DNA of 64,000 bases from Bryoerythrophyllum caledonicum (GCA_963971425.1 OZ020521.1:2482501-2546500); one strand, 5' to 3'. Shown: positions 11,890 through 24,370, numbered from the stretch's first letter. The notes: generated by a model not told the origin, from the sequence alone. A program made the numbers and translations.

Positions 11890-13060
11890 GGTCGGCTGGT
11901 GCCGGCGAGGGTCTTATCCTCTTTCAGGGTAACCCGGAACTTGTTGTTGTGGGGTTCAACGGTGCCGGCGGGGTCACGAACCACTACAATTTTGGTTTAA
12001 AGTGACGTCCATTTGATCACCGAATTCTGAAGTTAACTTATCGCCGGTCCCGGCGGGGGTCGAGGAGGGCCTCTAACGCTTCCACCTGATCACGTCGAGA
12101 CTGGGGTCGCCAGTGCCAACATTAGTTAATATTCTTCCCTGAAGCACGTCAAATCCTGAAGTTAGGGTATCGCCGGTGCCGGCGGGGGTCTCTGGTAGCC
12201 TCGAACGCCTTCACCTGATCACTGGCTCAAGGGATCGCACGTGCACGATTTGGTCTAGATTCTGCCCTAATGCTCGTCAGATCCTGATGCTCTGGTATCG
12301 CCGGTGCCGGCGGGGGTCGAGGAAGGCCTTCAACTCTTCTTATCAATCACTCTCAGAGTGGGGTGATTTGTTCTGGCTGAAGTATGTTTTCTACTCTAAT
12401 GCACGTCGAATCCTCAAGTTTAGGTATCGCCGGTGCCGGCAGGGGTCGTGGTTAGCCTCGAATGCAACCTCCTGTTCACTAGCTCACCGCTCGGTACTGC
12501 AGGCTTGGGTCTATATTCTGCCCTGAAGCTCGTCGAACCCTGATGTTGTGGTATCGCCGGTGCCGGCTTCCAGCCTTTCTTCTCGATTACTGAGACTGGG
12601 ATCAACAGTGCCGGCTTGAGTATGTATTCTACTCTTATGCTTGCCGACTCCTGAAGTTAGGGTCTCTTATTGGTGCCGCCGAATCTTGAATTTAATGTGT
12701 CGCCGGTGCCGGCTGGGGTACCGCCGGTGCGCATGGGGTATCGCTGAAGCGCGCATCATGTGCATGGAGTCTGCGTGGCACGGGGTGCATGTGTCCATCA
12801 CTTAAGTAGAAGAGAGCTACAACTAGCTGCTGCTGCCGTGAGTGCCCTGTCTGAACCTACGTACGAAGGACCGGTCCAGATCAGTGGTGCCAACAGACTT
12901 AACGGTACATCCTCCGAACCTGCAGGTATTATGCAACATGAGTGTGAGGAAGGAATCAACATCCACGGCTGGGGTGTCGCCGGTGCCGGCTGGGGTGTCG
13001 CCGGTGCCGGCTGGGGTACCGCCGGTGCCGGCTGGGGTATCGCCTGTGCCGGCTGGGGGT
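11890..13060 (+). repeat. GCCGGTGCCGGC tandem array, main block
   Basis: The exact 12-mer occurs at 12172, 12300, 12429, 12556, 12702, 12979, 13000 and 13021, with variants near 11895, 11960, 12043 and 13042. The first four copies are 127-129 bp apart, so they belong to a longer tandem unit. The copies from 12979 onward are 21 bp apart. The core differs from a perfect palindrome at one central base pair and carries two CpG sites. Confidence 0.9.
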
Positions 13061-13270
13061 GTCGCTGAAGCGCGCACCATGTGCATGGCATCTGCCTGGC
13101 ACTAGGTGCATGTGTCCGTCAATTCAGTGATAGAGAGCTCCAGCTAGCTGCTGCTGCCGTGAGTGCCTTGTCTGACAACCTATGTACGTAGGACCGGCCC
13201 ACATGAGCCCTGTAGGTACATGTACACTTGCCAGTACATCCTCCGAACCTGCAGGTGTTATTCAACTGGG
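12732..13270 (+). repeat. Direct duplication of about 200-330 bp
   Basis: The segments beginning near 12735 and 13063 share tcgctgaagcgcgca, gtgcatggcatctgc-like text, agctgctgctgccgtgagtg and catcctccgaacctgcaggt in the same order. The 21-bp palindrome array sits between them. This looks like one duplication within the intron. Confidence 0.8.
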
Positions 13271-14363
13271 TACAATGCTGTATGGAACAACACCGCGCAA
13301 GGGGACTCATTCATTCTCCACGTTTTTTCCACAGCAAGGGATTAGTCTGGAACTGCTACAGGAAGCGATGAAGGAACGTTCAATTCTCGCATTCTTGAAG
13401 AACTGTTCAGTTTCTGCCAAGCAATTAAGTGTGTCTTGCATAGGGAGCCTAGATACAAGGTCACTGGATTCCTTGTGGTGTTGATCGCAACTTCTAAATC
13501 ATTGGTACGTTCAAGTTTTCATGACTGCATTTCCTTCAACTATCTTTGTAGATTCCTCAATGAGCTTGTCATGTTCAAATACGACATCATACATGTAGAA
13601 TACGGTGGCACCGCTGGCACCATTTGACATCTATGGGAAAAATAGCTCTGGATACAAGTTTGACTAAACTCTTGGAACAGTTTGAGTTTTTGGAGACCAC
13701 TTCGGATCAAGCTCTGATGTGTAGAGGCAACAAGACATGTTGGATATAGATCACGATTTCTTGAAAGTAGAAAGTTTTAAATGTGAAAGCGTCAACCAAT
13801 ATCGAGCATAGGCTTGTGTCCTAAGCGCACACAAACGTGAAGCTGAACCTTGACATGCATAATATTACGTACCCGCATCGTGGCACATTTGCATTTATCG
13901 AACAACGAGCACTAATGGCCAAGCTGGACACGTCCAGGAAGACGGGTAGTCGTTGTGCAGCCGCGAATCCAGAATCGAGTCCAGACCGAGCTTGTTCAGC
14001 CTCAGCTTCGCCTGAGATACGAGGAAAATTTTACATGAATCCGTCATGAAACTGGTGTGTACAAGTTCATGGTATACAGCCCGGTGGATTTAAAATAAAT
14101 TAGTGCCCTTACGCACTGAACGAGGTTGGCTTCCTTGCACTTAATCTCATTCTGCTCATAATCTCAATCTGCTCATAATCTCAATCTGCTCATAAGTTCT
14201 CTCTATGAATACCATTAGGGCGTGCACATGATGGACAATGCTGCATACATGTACATCATGTTGAAGTGAGTGGTTGAGTATAATTTTGATAAACAATGTT
14301 ATTCCGTGCAGGATCTCACGACCTGCACAGATCGGATGGACAGAATTTGGTGTGGAAGGGGTC

Positions 14364-14917
14364 GCCGGTGCCGGCGGGAGTCGATAGATGGTCTCGAAGC
14401 TTCCCAGACTGACAAAGAGAAGGGCTCGCCGGTGCCGGCGACGGTCACGAATTGGAGATCTCAACTTCGCAGAGAGTGGTCCAGTTCGATTTTGCAGTGG
14501 AGCACAGCCGATAATTTGGAGCTCCTGGATTGGGCACCATCTACGAGGGCTCGGTCTACATAGTCAGGACATTTTGAAGATCATATCCATCTTCCATCTT
14601 CAACTGCGTGGACGTGTCATCCTTCCTTTTTTGCTCAGGAATGCATGCAACTTCAGCCCTGAATAGTTCCCATTAATTCGGGCAGGGGAACGATTTTCGG
14701 GCAGATCATGAGATGTGGTTTAGATGCAACCATGACATGATTGACATGGACGGCACGTTGCACGTCGCTTAGAAGATTTTCAACTAAACCAGGAAAACGG
14801 GCAGTCAGTAATTATTAAAGGATATCTCCATCATGTCCAAAACAAGACGCTTGTGGACCAAACCAGCATAGATCTGAATTAGTGCATCTCGAAGTAGAAG
14901 GGGTCGCCGGTGCCGGC
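14364..14917 (+). repeat. Three further GCCGGTGCCGGC copies
   Basis: Exact 12-mers at 14364-14375, 14428-14439 and 14906-14917, each preceded by tcg or ctc and followed by GC-rich sequence, in AT-rich surroundings. The last lies 62 bp before the acceptor of the second confident exon. Confidence 0.85.
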
Positions 14918-17900
14918 GAAGGTCGTGATTTTGATATCATGAATTATTATTGACTATTTTTGTATTGTTGGATTGCAGATGATGATCCCATGGATAGTCA
15001 TCCTCTTGACGAGGACACTATCTCAATGGAGGACTTGAATAAGGAGATGAAGGCTTTGATCTCAAAGGAATCAGTCAATATTGCTTCATGCTTGGATAAC
15101 TTGAGGTTTCAGCCAAGGACAAAGTCTAAGTTACAAATTCCGCTTTGTCGTATGATATCATTACCGATTGTCAGACCCTATTTGAAAAACGACGTCATGA
15201 ATTTGGCCTCCCATTTTCTGAGTAACGGATATATGGAAGGCAATGGGGTTTTTTATGTTGCTTTGGAGAATCATGAAGGTAAGGTCCTCCCTGTGACCAC
15301 AGATGTGACCGATATGTGGAGCCCTCACTGGGAAGTAGCCAATGCAACTTTTGAGAAACACCTTCTTGAAGACGAGGATTTAAAGTGTTTCTCCAACAAA
15401 ATGTTCCACGTGTGGGACGGGAACCATCGCCTTCAAGCCTGGATTCTAATTATTAATGAAGATCATTCTGAGGACCCGGCTTGGCATTATGCCGTGGAAT
15501 CAATTATCTTGGATGTTAATGGAGCAGTTGGTCCTCTTCTGAGTGCACTTCATCAAGTCAATTGGTACGATTTCCTTACCGTCAATTTGTATTTTTCGAT
15601 GTATTTATCTCATATTCGGTGCAATTAATAGTTACATGTTAATGATAATTTCAGGAGGAATCAGAAATCTCATGTGACCACCAATCTGGTTCACAAACTC
15701 TACAGAATTAATAGTATTGGAGCACAACCCCTTTCTTTCTTCCAAGGTGAAGTGACTCAAAATGAAATTGCACTTGCTGAATCAAAGCAAAAATCAAAAC
15801 AGCGAACTTGGTACACTCTTACTTTGGATGGACTTAATAAAGTCTTGAACCAGGTATGAACTTCCTTCATTATTTCCTTGGTATGACCAAGTTTTCCAAT
15901 CTTAATTTTGAATTTGTATATTGTAAAGTTAGTTAACTTTGGGTTGAGTTATTTAATTGTGCAGCAAGAGTTGGGCGAGGCAGCAGCTAATGCACAGATC
16001 AGATTCCACGAAAAGTATCCAGACCCTTCTGATTGGACTTCTGAGAAGGCTGCTGACTTCATATCGAACGCTGTGAACAAAGTCAAGAAACAATGTTTCA
16101 TTGAGTTGAAGAAACAAGTGCCAACCGCCGACCCCAAGCATGGACCTGATTTTCTACATCAAATCAAGCTACATTATGAAAATAATGAGGTGCCTGAAAT
16201 GACTCAGGAGAAATTATGGATGTTTTCTACCTCGGTGATGGAGTCTCATATCAAAACCAAATGGCTTGAAAGATGGAACTCACCGCCTTCACTTCGTATT
16301 CAATTGAAATTTCCAAAACCACGTTTTGGAGATGCTGAATTTCCAGAGTGGCTGCGAAGGGCTACGTGGTGGAGTCAGGTTAGTTCCAATTTTTTGTGCT
16401 TATTATGATTGATTGGTCTAGTGTCTTGTTTTCCATTTTCTGGTATGACTTCTAATCATAATTTCTTATTTGTTTTCTTTCAGTTGGCAGTGGAATCTGA
16501 GCGACTTTTTGATACCACCGTTGCGGATTTAGGAGTCACAATTGACTATCACCCACATGGAGAGGACCCCATTCCATCCATCTCCGAATATGTCGAGCAA
16601 ATGCGTATCCAACTATGGGATGCTGCATTCTTCCATGAGTTCAAAGTTGAAAAAGGAATTCACAAGAACTTTTTGATTGATCAGCAGGTGGGATTTATGC
16701 CTGCTATGCAGCGTGTGCTCTATCGGTATTTTAAATATATCCTTTATCCTACCAGGGCAATATCCAAGTCTCCAGCATTTTTTGCCACTTGGCTAGATGT
16801 GGACAGTGACGATTGCATGATATCTCATAATATCCAGAAATCCTAGAATTCCTCTCACTGGGAGAGATGCGGCTGGTACCTAGATTGTCCCATTTCAAAG
16901 CCTCCACGCTTTGATATTGCAATTAGAGATCTCATTGAACCATCTTTGGTTGGGATTCAGAAGGTCACAGCCGTAGCAGTAGTTCCACCTAATGTTTCGA
17001 AAACGAAGGGGACAAAAAGGAATTCGTCTCGGTCTGCAAAGAATGCCAAAGACACTTCCGTCTTGGAGGCTCTTGTGCCTGTGGAACAATTAGAAGACAT
17101 CAATGAGGTTATGCCTTCGTCTTCTAATGTTAGTTATCCTCAACCTTCTCGGGCAACTACTGTTGTTCAAAGCCAATTTCCTCCTTCAAAATTGACCTCG
17201 CAACATGTGAGGGCAAAGAAGACATCCCGAATTTTGAAACCTCCATCCTCCACTTTCCTTCATCCATCGTCGATAGTTTTGTTGGAGCAGACTTCTATCT
17301 CGGAGATTCTAGATACGGGGCCCTCTCATTCGGTGCTTTCAAAAATGCATGCATTAGTAATTGAGGTATACAACTTTCATTGCATTCATAATGTGTTGAT
17401 ATAATTCAAAATTTATGTTCGTTATAAGTCATCAGGATAACTAACTCTTCTCTATTTTGTAGGGGAAGGGTGATGCCGCAGGCCCTGCACGATCAGGAGC
17501 TTGTCCCCACAGTGGTGTGGACTTTATACTCTTCGATGTTCCTGAAGGCCTTCCGATTCCAGGTCTTTCTGATTCATCTATAGACATTCCATCTTGGAAT
17601 GTTTATAAAAAGTCGGATGTTGAGGCGTTTTTTGAGTTTGCCGATGCGTTTCTCCACAAAGATGGAGGTCTTTTGGTTTTCCTCCCATAATCTCCATCAA
17701 TTCGGTTGGATGTGAGAACTTATGCTGCATCATACGAGTTCAAGATTCTAAAGGATTGGTGGGGTGTAAATGAGCTTCGGCTAACTTCTCCAGTTAGTTC
17801 TGATAATACTGTAAGTGAGAGATATTCTAATTCTTGTCATATATGTTTTGCATTCCATGTTTATTAAATTGTTGATTAAATTTTGAATGTATCATTTCAG

Positions 17901-18733
17901 ACCCGCCGGTTTCGTGTTTTTCTTTTCATCCGTGAGGAAAAGGCAGCAAGTTCCTTCTCGATTCATGTTGATGCTGAACTAGCCAAGGTTGGTATTAATC
18001 TAAAAGAAGACGACGTTCTATTCAACTACACATCCTCTGAGTCTCAAGCTATGAATGGTCCAATACCATGGAGAGGAGCTCGTGAAAAGGATGAAGGGTT
18101 TTTGCAGATGTTTGTTGAAGCCTTCACAACTCCAGGCTCAGTAATTTTGGATGCCACTGCTGCTACAGGTGCAATACTCATAACTTGATGTGATTGATAT
18201 TTTTCTAAACTCATTAGAATTTCAACTATTCTGAATCTTGCTATGTTTTTGACCGGGTTCAGGCGCTTCTATTCGAGTAGGAAGTAGGCTACATCGGCAT
18301 GTGATAGGCTTTGAATCTGATCCACTTATCTTTGAAGCCCTTCTTAGTCCACTTCGACAAGCGCCACCAAGTTCATCAATTCCACCTACAGCAATTGATG
18401 CTTTTGATGACGATGAAGTTCCGATTCGCCGTGTGGCCAAAAAGAACCGTTTAAGTAAGTAAGTTCATTGTTTCAGTGTTTTCGCCGTCTTGATATTTCA
18501 ATTCTTTCATAAAGTATAATTACTTAATTATATTGTTGTTTGGCAGATTGATGGACTCCGCCTATTCTCCGCCAAAGTCATTTATGCTTCCATCATATGT
18601 AGAGACTATTGCTCACGCCTATGCTTCATTGCATTCTCCGCCGTTAGTTCAAAGACATCGTGGTATCAACCCCGACGTTCATCAATTTCTAGATGTTGAG
18701 GCACGCGAGGGTAGTGAAAGTTCTTCTACATAG

Positions 18734-19325
18734 ATTTTCTATTGTTGTTGTCATTTATATGGCTTTAGTTTGCTAGTACTGTTCTACTATGTTATTCATA
18801 TATTTCATACTTTGTTCCTTGGCATCAGACACGGTATTGTGATTCTTTAGCCACTATTGCCGTCTAAATATGATACAATTCACACGTTTAACTTTCATAT
18901 TATCTTGTTTGGGGGCAATGTTTTAAAATTCTGTTTTGTATGTGATACCACATATGGGAGATGGAGTTATAAGAAGAAATTAAATGCAACATATGGTTAA
19001 ATTGAATACAGGCATTCCTAACAATGGACTTCCTCACCATCTTACAAGTTTGATTTTTCCACGGTAATGGGCATCTCTTATCAATTTCATTGCTGTACTT
19101 GACTATTTTCGGCTTTTCAATTGCATTTGAACAAGATTAATTCCACGGCAATAGGATATATACTTCACCTAACAATATCTAATTTTCCTTTATCATGTAA
19201 ATATCCTACCACGGTTATAGGATCACGAGACAAAAACTAGTTATTGTACTTGAAAAAGACCCACAACTCTCGACCCTCAAAGATAACAAAATCGGAAAAA
19301 ATCCAAAAAACAAATCCAACTTTTC
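18734..19325. promoter_or_regulatory. 3' flank of the cargo gene and right subterminal region of element A
   Basis: No ORF. Holds three copies of the subterminal motif: 19059-19071, 19143-19155 (CCACGGCAATAGG) and 19209-19221 (CCACGGTTATAGG). A polyadenylation signal is not obvious. Confidence 0.55.
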
Positions 19326-19389
19326 TGCTCACCGCTCACCGCTCACGCCGACTGCTCACCGACCGCTCACATGGTCAAGTTCTTGACTG
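19326..19389 (-). repeat. Element A right terminal inverted repeat
   Basis: The reverse complement reads CAGTCAAGAACTTGACCATG, then TGAGCGGTCGG, then tandem GTGAGCG units, mirroring 5012-5075. Confidence 0.8.
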
Positions 19390-19399
19390 CTCAATCTCC
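19390..19399 (+). repeat. Target-site duplication of element A, right copy
   Basis: CTCAATCTCC, matching 5002-5011 at 8 of 10 bases. In the hAT reading direction it encodes the end of HLMWRLS, which continues as LSRTEVP on the other side. Confidence 0.7.
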
Positions 19400-22229
19400 A
19401 CATCAAATGCTCCGTGTTAGTGTTGAGATCAACATCCCATCTGAGAAGATGTTGTAGTGCGACAATTCCATCAAGGCCCTGAAATTTGAAAATTCATCCC
19501 CGGCAAACGCAGTGGCAGAGTCAATGTAGAATTCAAACAACTGAGCTTCGCAGGCTCCAAGGGCTGCAACAAAATCACAAATAAACACATTCCGCTTCTG
19601 AGCAAATGAAATCAAAACATCTATGCTTTCAATCATAGGAATCATCGCAAGCATTCCTAGTAGGATGCTTGGGTCCACCATATCCACAAAGCATGCCTGA
19701 AAAGTAGACACCACAAAAAGAAAGATACATCAGTACACTAACATATTCAGCCCATGAACTATTTCGCAGCAACATTACATATACATAATAAAATTAAAAA
19801 AAACAGATGCAAAAAGAGAACATTCGGCCCAAGTAGAAAGTTCCTAGGGACATTGCATAAACATAAAGAAGTAAAGAGCATAATAAGGCACCTGGGCGGT
19901 TGCTTCAGAGTCCTTGGAGTTGTACATTTTCGCAAGAACCAGCCGGTATTGCGACACCAATCGCCGCAAGAGATCAAGCAAACTGATCCATCTTGTTTGG
20001 ACATTTCTTAACAACTTCAATCCCCGACAATCCAACTCAATCGCCAAATTTTTGAATTCCTGAACTCGTTTTGGGCTTTTGTTGAAGTAGTGATAAGTTG
20101 AGGATAGAAGTCGCTCGATGCCTTCCATTACCTTCAGTTGACTAAGGCTTTTGAAAGCCAAATTGCACCTATGTGCAAACGGCGCATACACTCCTCGAAT
20201 CTGGGTGGAGACTCCCGTAACCTTGCCTTACATCACTACTGCCCCATCAGCTCCAAAATCGACCAAATGGCGCTGAATCTCCAAATTGTTGAGATCACCT
20301 CGCTCCTTCATTGCCCCAATCAGCACCGCCACCAAATCATGAGCCTTGGTCCCCTCCACGACTTTGTGAATCTTCAGTAGCAACGGTATATGTTGCCAAT
20401 CTTGCATTACATACGCATGGATTGAGATCCAAGATGTTGTATCGATGGCAGTAACTTCATCGCAGCTTAAGGCTACAAAGTTAGAGGACTTCACTTTCTC
20501 CTTCATGTGCTCTTTCAACTGCACACCATAACCACAATATCAGCTGATTGAGGTAGAGATAAACTTCCACTAATTTATGGTTCCTAAATAAACAATTATT
20601 GCATTTAGTCCAACCAATGAAAACCCCTCCTGTGTCAAAACATTGTTTGTATACATTTACAAAGCCCCCACATGCAATTCTAGTATTCTGCATCCCTACT
20701 AGTATAAACATACAGGGAACAAGTAGAGTAGTTTAGCAATATGACATAAAGTAATTTTACAACAGCATATGAAAAAGATGGAGCTTCAGTAAACTCACCA
20801 CATCATACATAGACTCCGCAATGCACCATCCCGAGGAGTCAGACCAGTGCATCCTTGGAATGTCGGGGAACTGAAGATAGTTATATAGTGTCTGCCGCTG
20901 CTCATACTCTACCATTGGCCTCCCATTCTCCAAAACTTGGAAGATGGTTGCAAATTGCACTCTCTTCTTTCGACGTGTAGAACCATTCATGAGATTCATC
21001 TGTTGTAGGATTGTTGAAGGTGGCCGCTTTGCAAAAAGAGCAGCATTCTTTTGATGCTTGCAATTTTTGGCAAGAAAGGATTGGCCCTTATTCACCCCCT
21101 TCACTGCCCCATCCTTGAGTGCCTGTGGAAAACAAGAACAACATGAGAATTGTCAAACATACAAAAATAAATGGAAGGCATTAAAATAGAGAAATGTACC
21201 TTGCGGTGGCCCTCATGCTTAATGAGGGTGTCCGTCTTTGCTGCAAGGAGCTTTGGCTTGCCCTCAATTGTGGAGCAAATTATGCACTTCACAAAGTATA
21301 CGCCCCCCTCATCCATCCCCTCAGCCCATGGGAAACGCGTCGACCACTCACAATGATATCGACGGTTCTTATCATACTGGCGTGTTTGACGCTTGGGCGC
21401 TGAAGGAATGCATTCCGCATCGCTTTCACTAGAATTGTTATCTTCTTTCTCAAAAAGAACCTACAATTGAGGATAATTTAAGTATTCAGAGATTCACATT
21501 CCTATTTTAGAGTTGATTGCGTTACACAATGCAACAAATACAAACAACATTTCAATCAGCGAGCCCCACACCTCCCTGAATCCCATGTAATCAGACATTT
21601 ACATCAATACTTACACAAGAAGCATTCAATTCATGCAATCAGACATATATTGTAATCAATCTACTCATTAGCCTTGCCCCATTTACAGTTAATACTATTC
21701 ATAATTTAAATTACCAAGGATTAAGTTTAAATTATTGAAGGATCAAGTTTATGTTATTCAAGGGTCAAGTTAGCTTATCTAAGTGTAAGTATAATTTTAC
21801 TGTAGAGAAAGTGCAAGTTACATTTGATAAACAAATGATTAATTTAAGCTTAACTTAATCTACTTAAATAAGTCAAATTCACTGAGATTAAAGAATGATT
21901 TCTCCATGGTTAAAAATTTCAGTTGCTTCTTGTCAAAGTTTTAGATTTATCTTAGGTTAAGTTTAAGGTTATTTTAGGTTTATCTTAGATTTATCTCATT
22001 TCTAGAAATATTTTCTTTACTGCTCGGGTAAATTGAGTTCAATTTTATTTTAACTACACTTTGGTTTGATCTTCACGGTTTTGCTACCTTTTATTTTGGC
22101 TTTCCTTTTATTTTGACATTACTTTTACGTTACTGTATTTTACTTTATTTTATACATTTCTATTACATAAAAAATAAAATCAACAATAAACTTTAAATAA
22201 CAAATTGAGCCTAATAATTTAGCATTATC

Positions 22230-22920
22230 AAATTCAAAAACCATCAACAAGCATCTCTAACGACAACTTTAAGTAGCAAAATCAAAAAATTCAGTGATTG
22301 AAACACAACAAATGGGTGAAAACTGGTGGCAATTGTGACATTTAGCGTATAGACATGTAAACAACATGCCATCAATGTTGAATTACAAATGTTGTCATAG
22401 ACAAAGAAAGTCCAAAAAATGCTGAAAAGTTCCTTCCCTATTTCAAAATCAGCAATTACAATTTCAAGAATAAAATTCAGCAATAAAATTCTTGAGTAAC
22501 AAATTCAGCTAAGGTGAAATTCAGCAATAGCAAATTCAGAAACCATCAACTAGCATCTTTAAAAACTAGTTGCATTAAAAATAAACCATTGAACTACATG
22601 ACATAGGGTTGAAAAGTAGTGGCAAAATGCGAGATTTTGCATGTAAACAAAAACAGGTGACTATGTCACCAACATTGAATTACAAATGCAATGATACACA
22701 ATGAAAGTTCAAATAATGCAAAGGAATCCCTTCTATATTATAAAATCAGCACTTCAGCAATAAAATTCAACAATCAAATATGTTCTTCTAACAAATTTAG
22801 GTGAGGTGAAATTGAGCAATGACAAGTAGGGCTGAAAATTTGTGGCAAGGAGGACACTGTTGTGCTAATTAAGGTGACACATAGCAAGAAAAACAGACAA
22901 CATAGACAACAAACTCTAGA
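22230..22920 (-). repeat. Imperfect tandem repeat, unit about 300 bp, in hAT intron 1
   Basis: Blocks aaccatcaac, tgaattacaaatg and aaaatcagca recur in order at about 22237, 22370, 22540 and 22670, with a third partial unit after 22800. The whole 1.6-kb intron (21461-23035) is AT-rich and noncoding. Confidence 0.65.
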
Positions 22921-23489
22921 AAAGAATGACACTTGCACCATACATTCATTCAAAGTACTAGAGCATAAATACTACCATCAGAAACCATTCATTAGAAGGG
23001 CCTTAACAACACTTTAAGCAAAGGAGTTTTCATACATGAATAGGAGGCACTGCCGCCGACGTTGATGCCAGAACTTTCTTCCGCTTTGCCCGGAGAGGTG
23101 TTGGGATCAGGGGCTGCTTTCCCTTCCCATCGCTTTCGACTTGGAGAAGACATACTGCAGGATTACTTCGTGGAGGGGTCACAAAAACCACCACAGTGTC
23201 TTCAACTGAAGCAGCTGCTACGGTTGAAATTGAGGTCTTCTCAACGGCGCTCCAATTAAGTGAAGCTGTGCTCAAAGTGTTCCTTGATGACTGAAAATAC
23301 TTGTTCAGAGTTCCACCTCCTTTTGCCACCTTCACTGGAGCTTGGTCGTTTAAAAACTTCTCGAGCCGCCTGGTCTTAGCTGCCACCTTCTTCAGCAACC
23401 CTTGATGGATTTGCAGCAGTGGCCTATGAACAAAAGCGGCTTGCTGCACGTGCACTGGACAAGTGACGCTCCTGCCTTCCAAATCGAGT

Positions 23490-24345
23490 TCCGCTTCAGG
23501 TGGGTTCTGCAGATCGGGTGCACTTCGTCCCGATCCAGCCGTTTCAACGCCTCCAACTGCTCCTTGATCTCCAACAGAGCCTCCAGCGCCAACTGGTGGG
23601 ATGATTGCTACTCGACCTTCGACAACGACTCCAACGGCAATTGGTCCGACGAGAGCTGAACAACATGCAACAACGCCTCCAGCGTCAACATCTCCGACGA
23701 CTGCTCCTCAACGTGCGACAACGCCTCCACCTCTGACTCGTCCGGCGAGTGATCCTTGACTTGGAACTTGAAGTACGGATCCGACTCCGATTGGGAGTAC
23801 TACCGACGCAGTCGGAGGACTTGTGGAAGGACCTCCGACTTGAAGTGGGACTCCGACTCCAACTCCTTCCGTAGGTCCAACGACTGCATTCCAATTCGAT
23901 CCGCCTCGACTTGCGACTTGAAGTGCAACTCCGACACGACCGACTACATCCCGATCCGATCCGCCTCGACCTGCACATTGAACTGCGACTCCGACTCGGA
24001 GTCCTTCCACAAGTCCTCCGACTGCATCTCGATCGAATCCGGTGTCGACACCTTGTTCTGATTCGGCGCCGCCACCGTCTCTAAATCCGCCACTGTCTCT
24101 AAATCCGCCACCATCTCCCAATCCGCCACCGTCTCTCAATCTGGCGTCATTACCTTCTACCGATCTGACGCCACCAACTTCTCCCAATCCGGCGCCGCGA
24201 CCTTCTTCCCATCCGACACCGCCATCTCCTTCCCAATCGGCGCCGCGACCTCCTTCCGATTCGGTACCGCCACCTCCTCCCGATGCATTTTCTCCATCAC
24301 TCTCAACACAGTCAGTGTCACCTTCTCCGACACCAACAATTGGCT
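23490..24345 (-). repeat. Coding VNTR-like region within hAT exon 1
   Basis: The region is built from diverged 15-72 bp repeats (tccgcctcgacttgcgactt-like and cgccaccgtctc-like units). Because units are near multiples of three, several frames on both strands stay open. I read the minus frame as real because it joins the BED and hAT exons. The Pro-rich plus-strand ORF 24042-24428 is probably a mirror. Confidence 0.6.
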
Positions 24346-24370
24346 CGGATTTAGAGATGAATACCGCAGA

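Larger units (their letters stand above)
11774..14978 (+). other. 3.2-kb intron of the element A cargo gene
   Basis: Donor cag|gtaagta after 11773 and acceptor ttgcag| before 14979 join phase 1 to phase 1 (GTA GCA G + AT GAT). The intron is far longer than the other eight and much more GC-rich than the rest of the element. It holds the palindrome array and a direct duplication. The ORFs inside (for example 12760-13105) are products of the repeat. Confidence 0.7.
11623..18733 (+). pseudogene. ParB-like / DNA-methyltransferase-like cargo gene of element A
   Basis: Exons, all with GT-AG junctions and matching phase: 11623-11773, 14979-15564, 15655-15853, 15965-16378, 16484-17365, 17463-17810, 17901-18168, 18263-18458, 18547-18733. 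The first exon is acidic. Exon 2 has IPLCRM followed by NGYM and later FHVWDGNHRLQAW, which resembles the ParB/sulfiredoxin-like nuclease fold with its GxHR-type motif. The middle is helical and unrecognised. Exon 6 reads FILFDVPEGLPIPG, at the place of methyltransferase motif IV. Exons 7 and 8 join to give PWRGAREK and then ILDATAATGASIRVG and HVIGFESD, which fits motif I of beta-class N4/N6 DNA methyltransferases. The C-terminus is Ser/acid-rich. Two in-frame stops, TAG at 16844-16846 and TAA at 17688-17690, break it. DVPE is not the DPPY-type catalytic motif, so activity is doubtful even before decay. Fusion of ParB-like and methylase domains is known from phages; phage origin is inferred. 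Confidence 0.7.
5012..19389 (-). mobile_element. Element A: 14.4-kb Mutator-like element with cargo gene
   Basis: The left end GACAAGACCGTGTGAGCGG and the inverted right end (CAGTCAAGAACTTGACCATG then TGAGCGG) both run into tandem GTGAGCGG-type heptamers, giving inverted ends of about 60 bp. The element sits inside a hAT gene and is flanked by a 10-bp near-identical duplication, the size expected of Mutator-like elements. It carries a SWIM-finger transposase (5605-9254, minus) and a divergent multi-exon cargo gene (11623-18733, plus). Copies of CCACGGTAATAGG lie near both ends. Element B has the same gene order and end structure. The strand is given as that of the transposase. Confidence 0.87.
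19400..24370 (-). pseudogene. BED-hAT transposase, N-terminal and catalytic part, split by element A
   Basis: Minus-strand exons 23036-24370, 21200-21460, 20799-21122, 19892-20518 and 19400-19696, all with GT-AG junctions. Exon 1 is a long Gly/Val/acid-rich stretch followed by a basic region. Exon 2 holds a BED-type zinc finger (VKCIIC, later IKHEGHRK). Exon 4 has FVALSCDEVTAID and FGADGA, the first two hAT catalytic Asp regions, and RNVQTRWISLLD. Exon 5 has CEAQLFEFYID. Stops: TGA at 23708-23710 and TAA at 20228-20230 (context AVVM stop GKVTGV), plus an apparent one-base shift near 19440. It continues after element A at 4206-5001, giving roughly 1180 codons in total, long for hAT because of the exon 1 tail. 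Upstream start exon not identified. Confidence 0.82.

Noticed and set aside
12760-13105. Four overlapping ORFs of 87-102 codons on both strands
   Set aside because: The 21-bp and longer repeats keep all frames open; the peptides are repetitive (GVAGAGW-like) and lie in an intron.
11890-14920. CRISPR-like array because of regularly spaced short palindromic repeats
   Set aside because: Spacing varies from 21 to 129 bp and beyond, the inter-repeat DNA is itself repeated, no cas genes are near, and the genome is eukaryotic.
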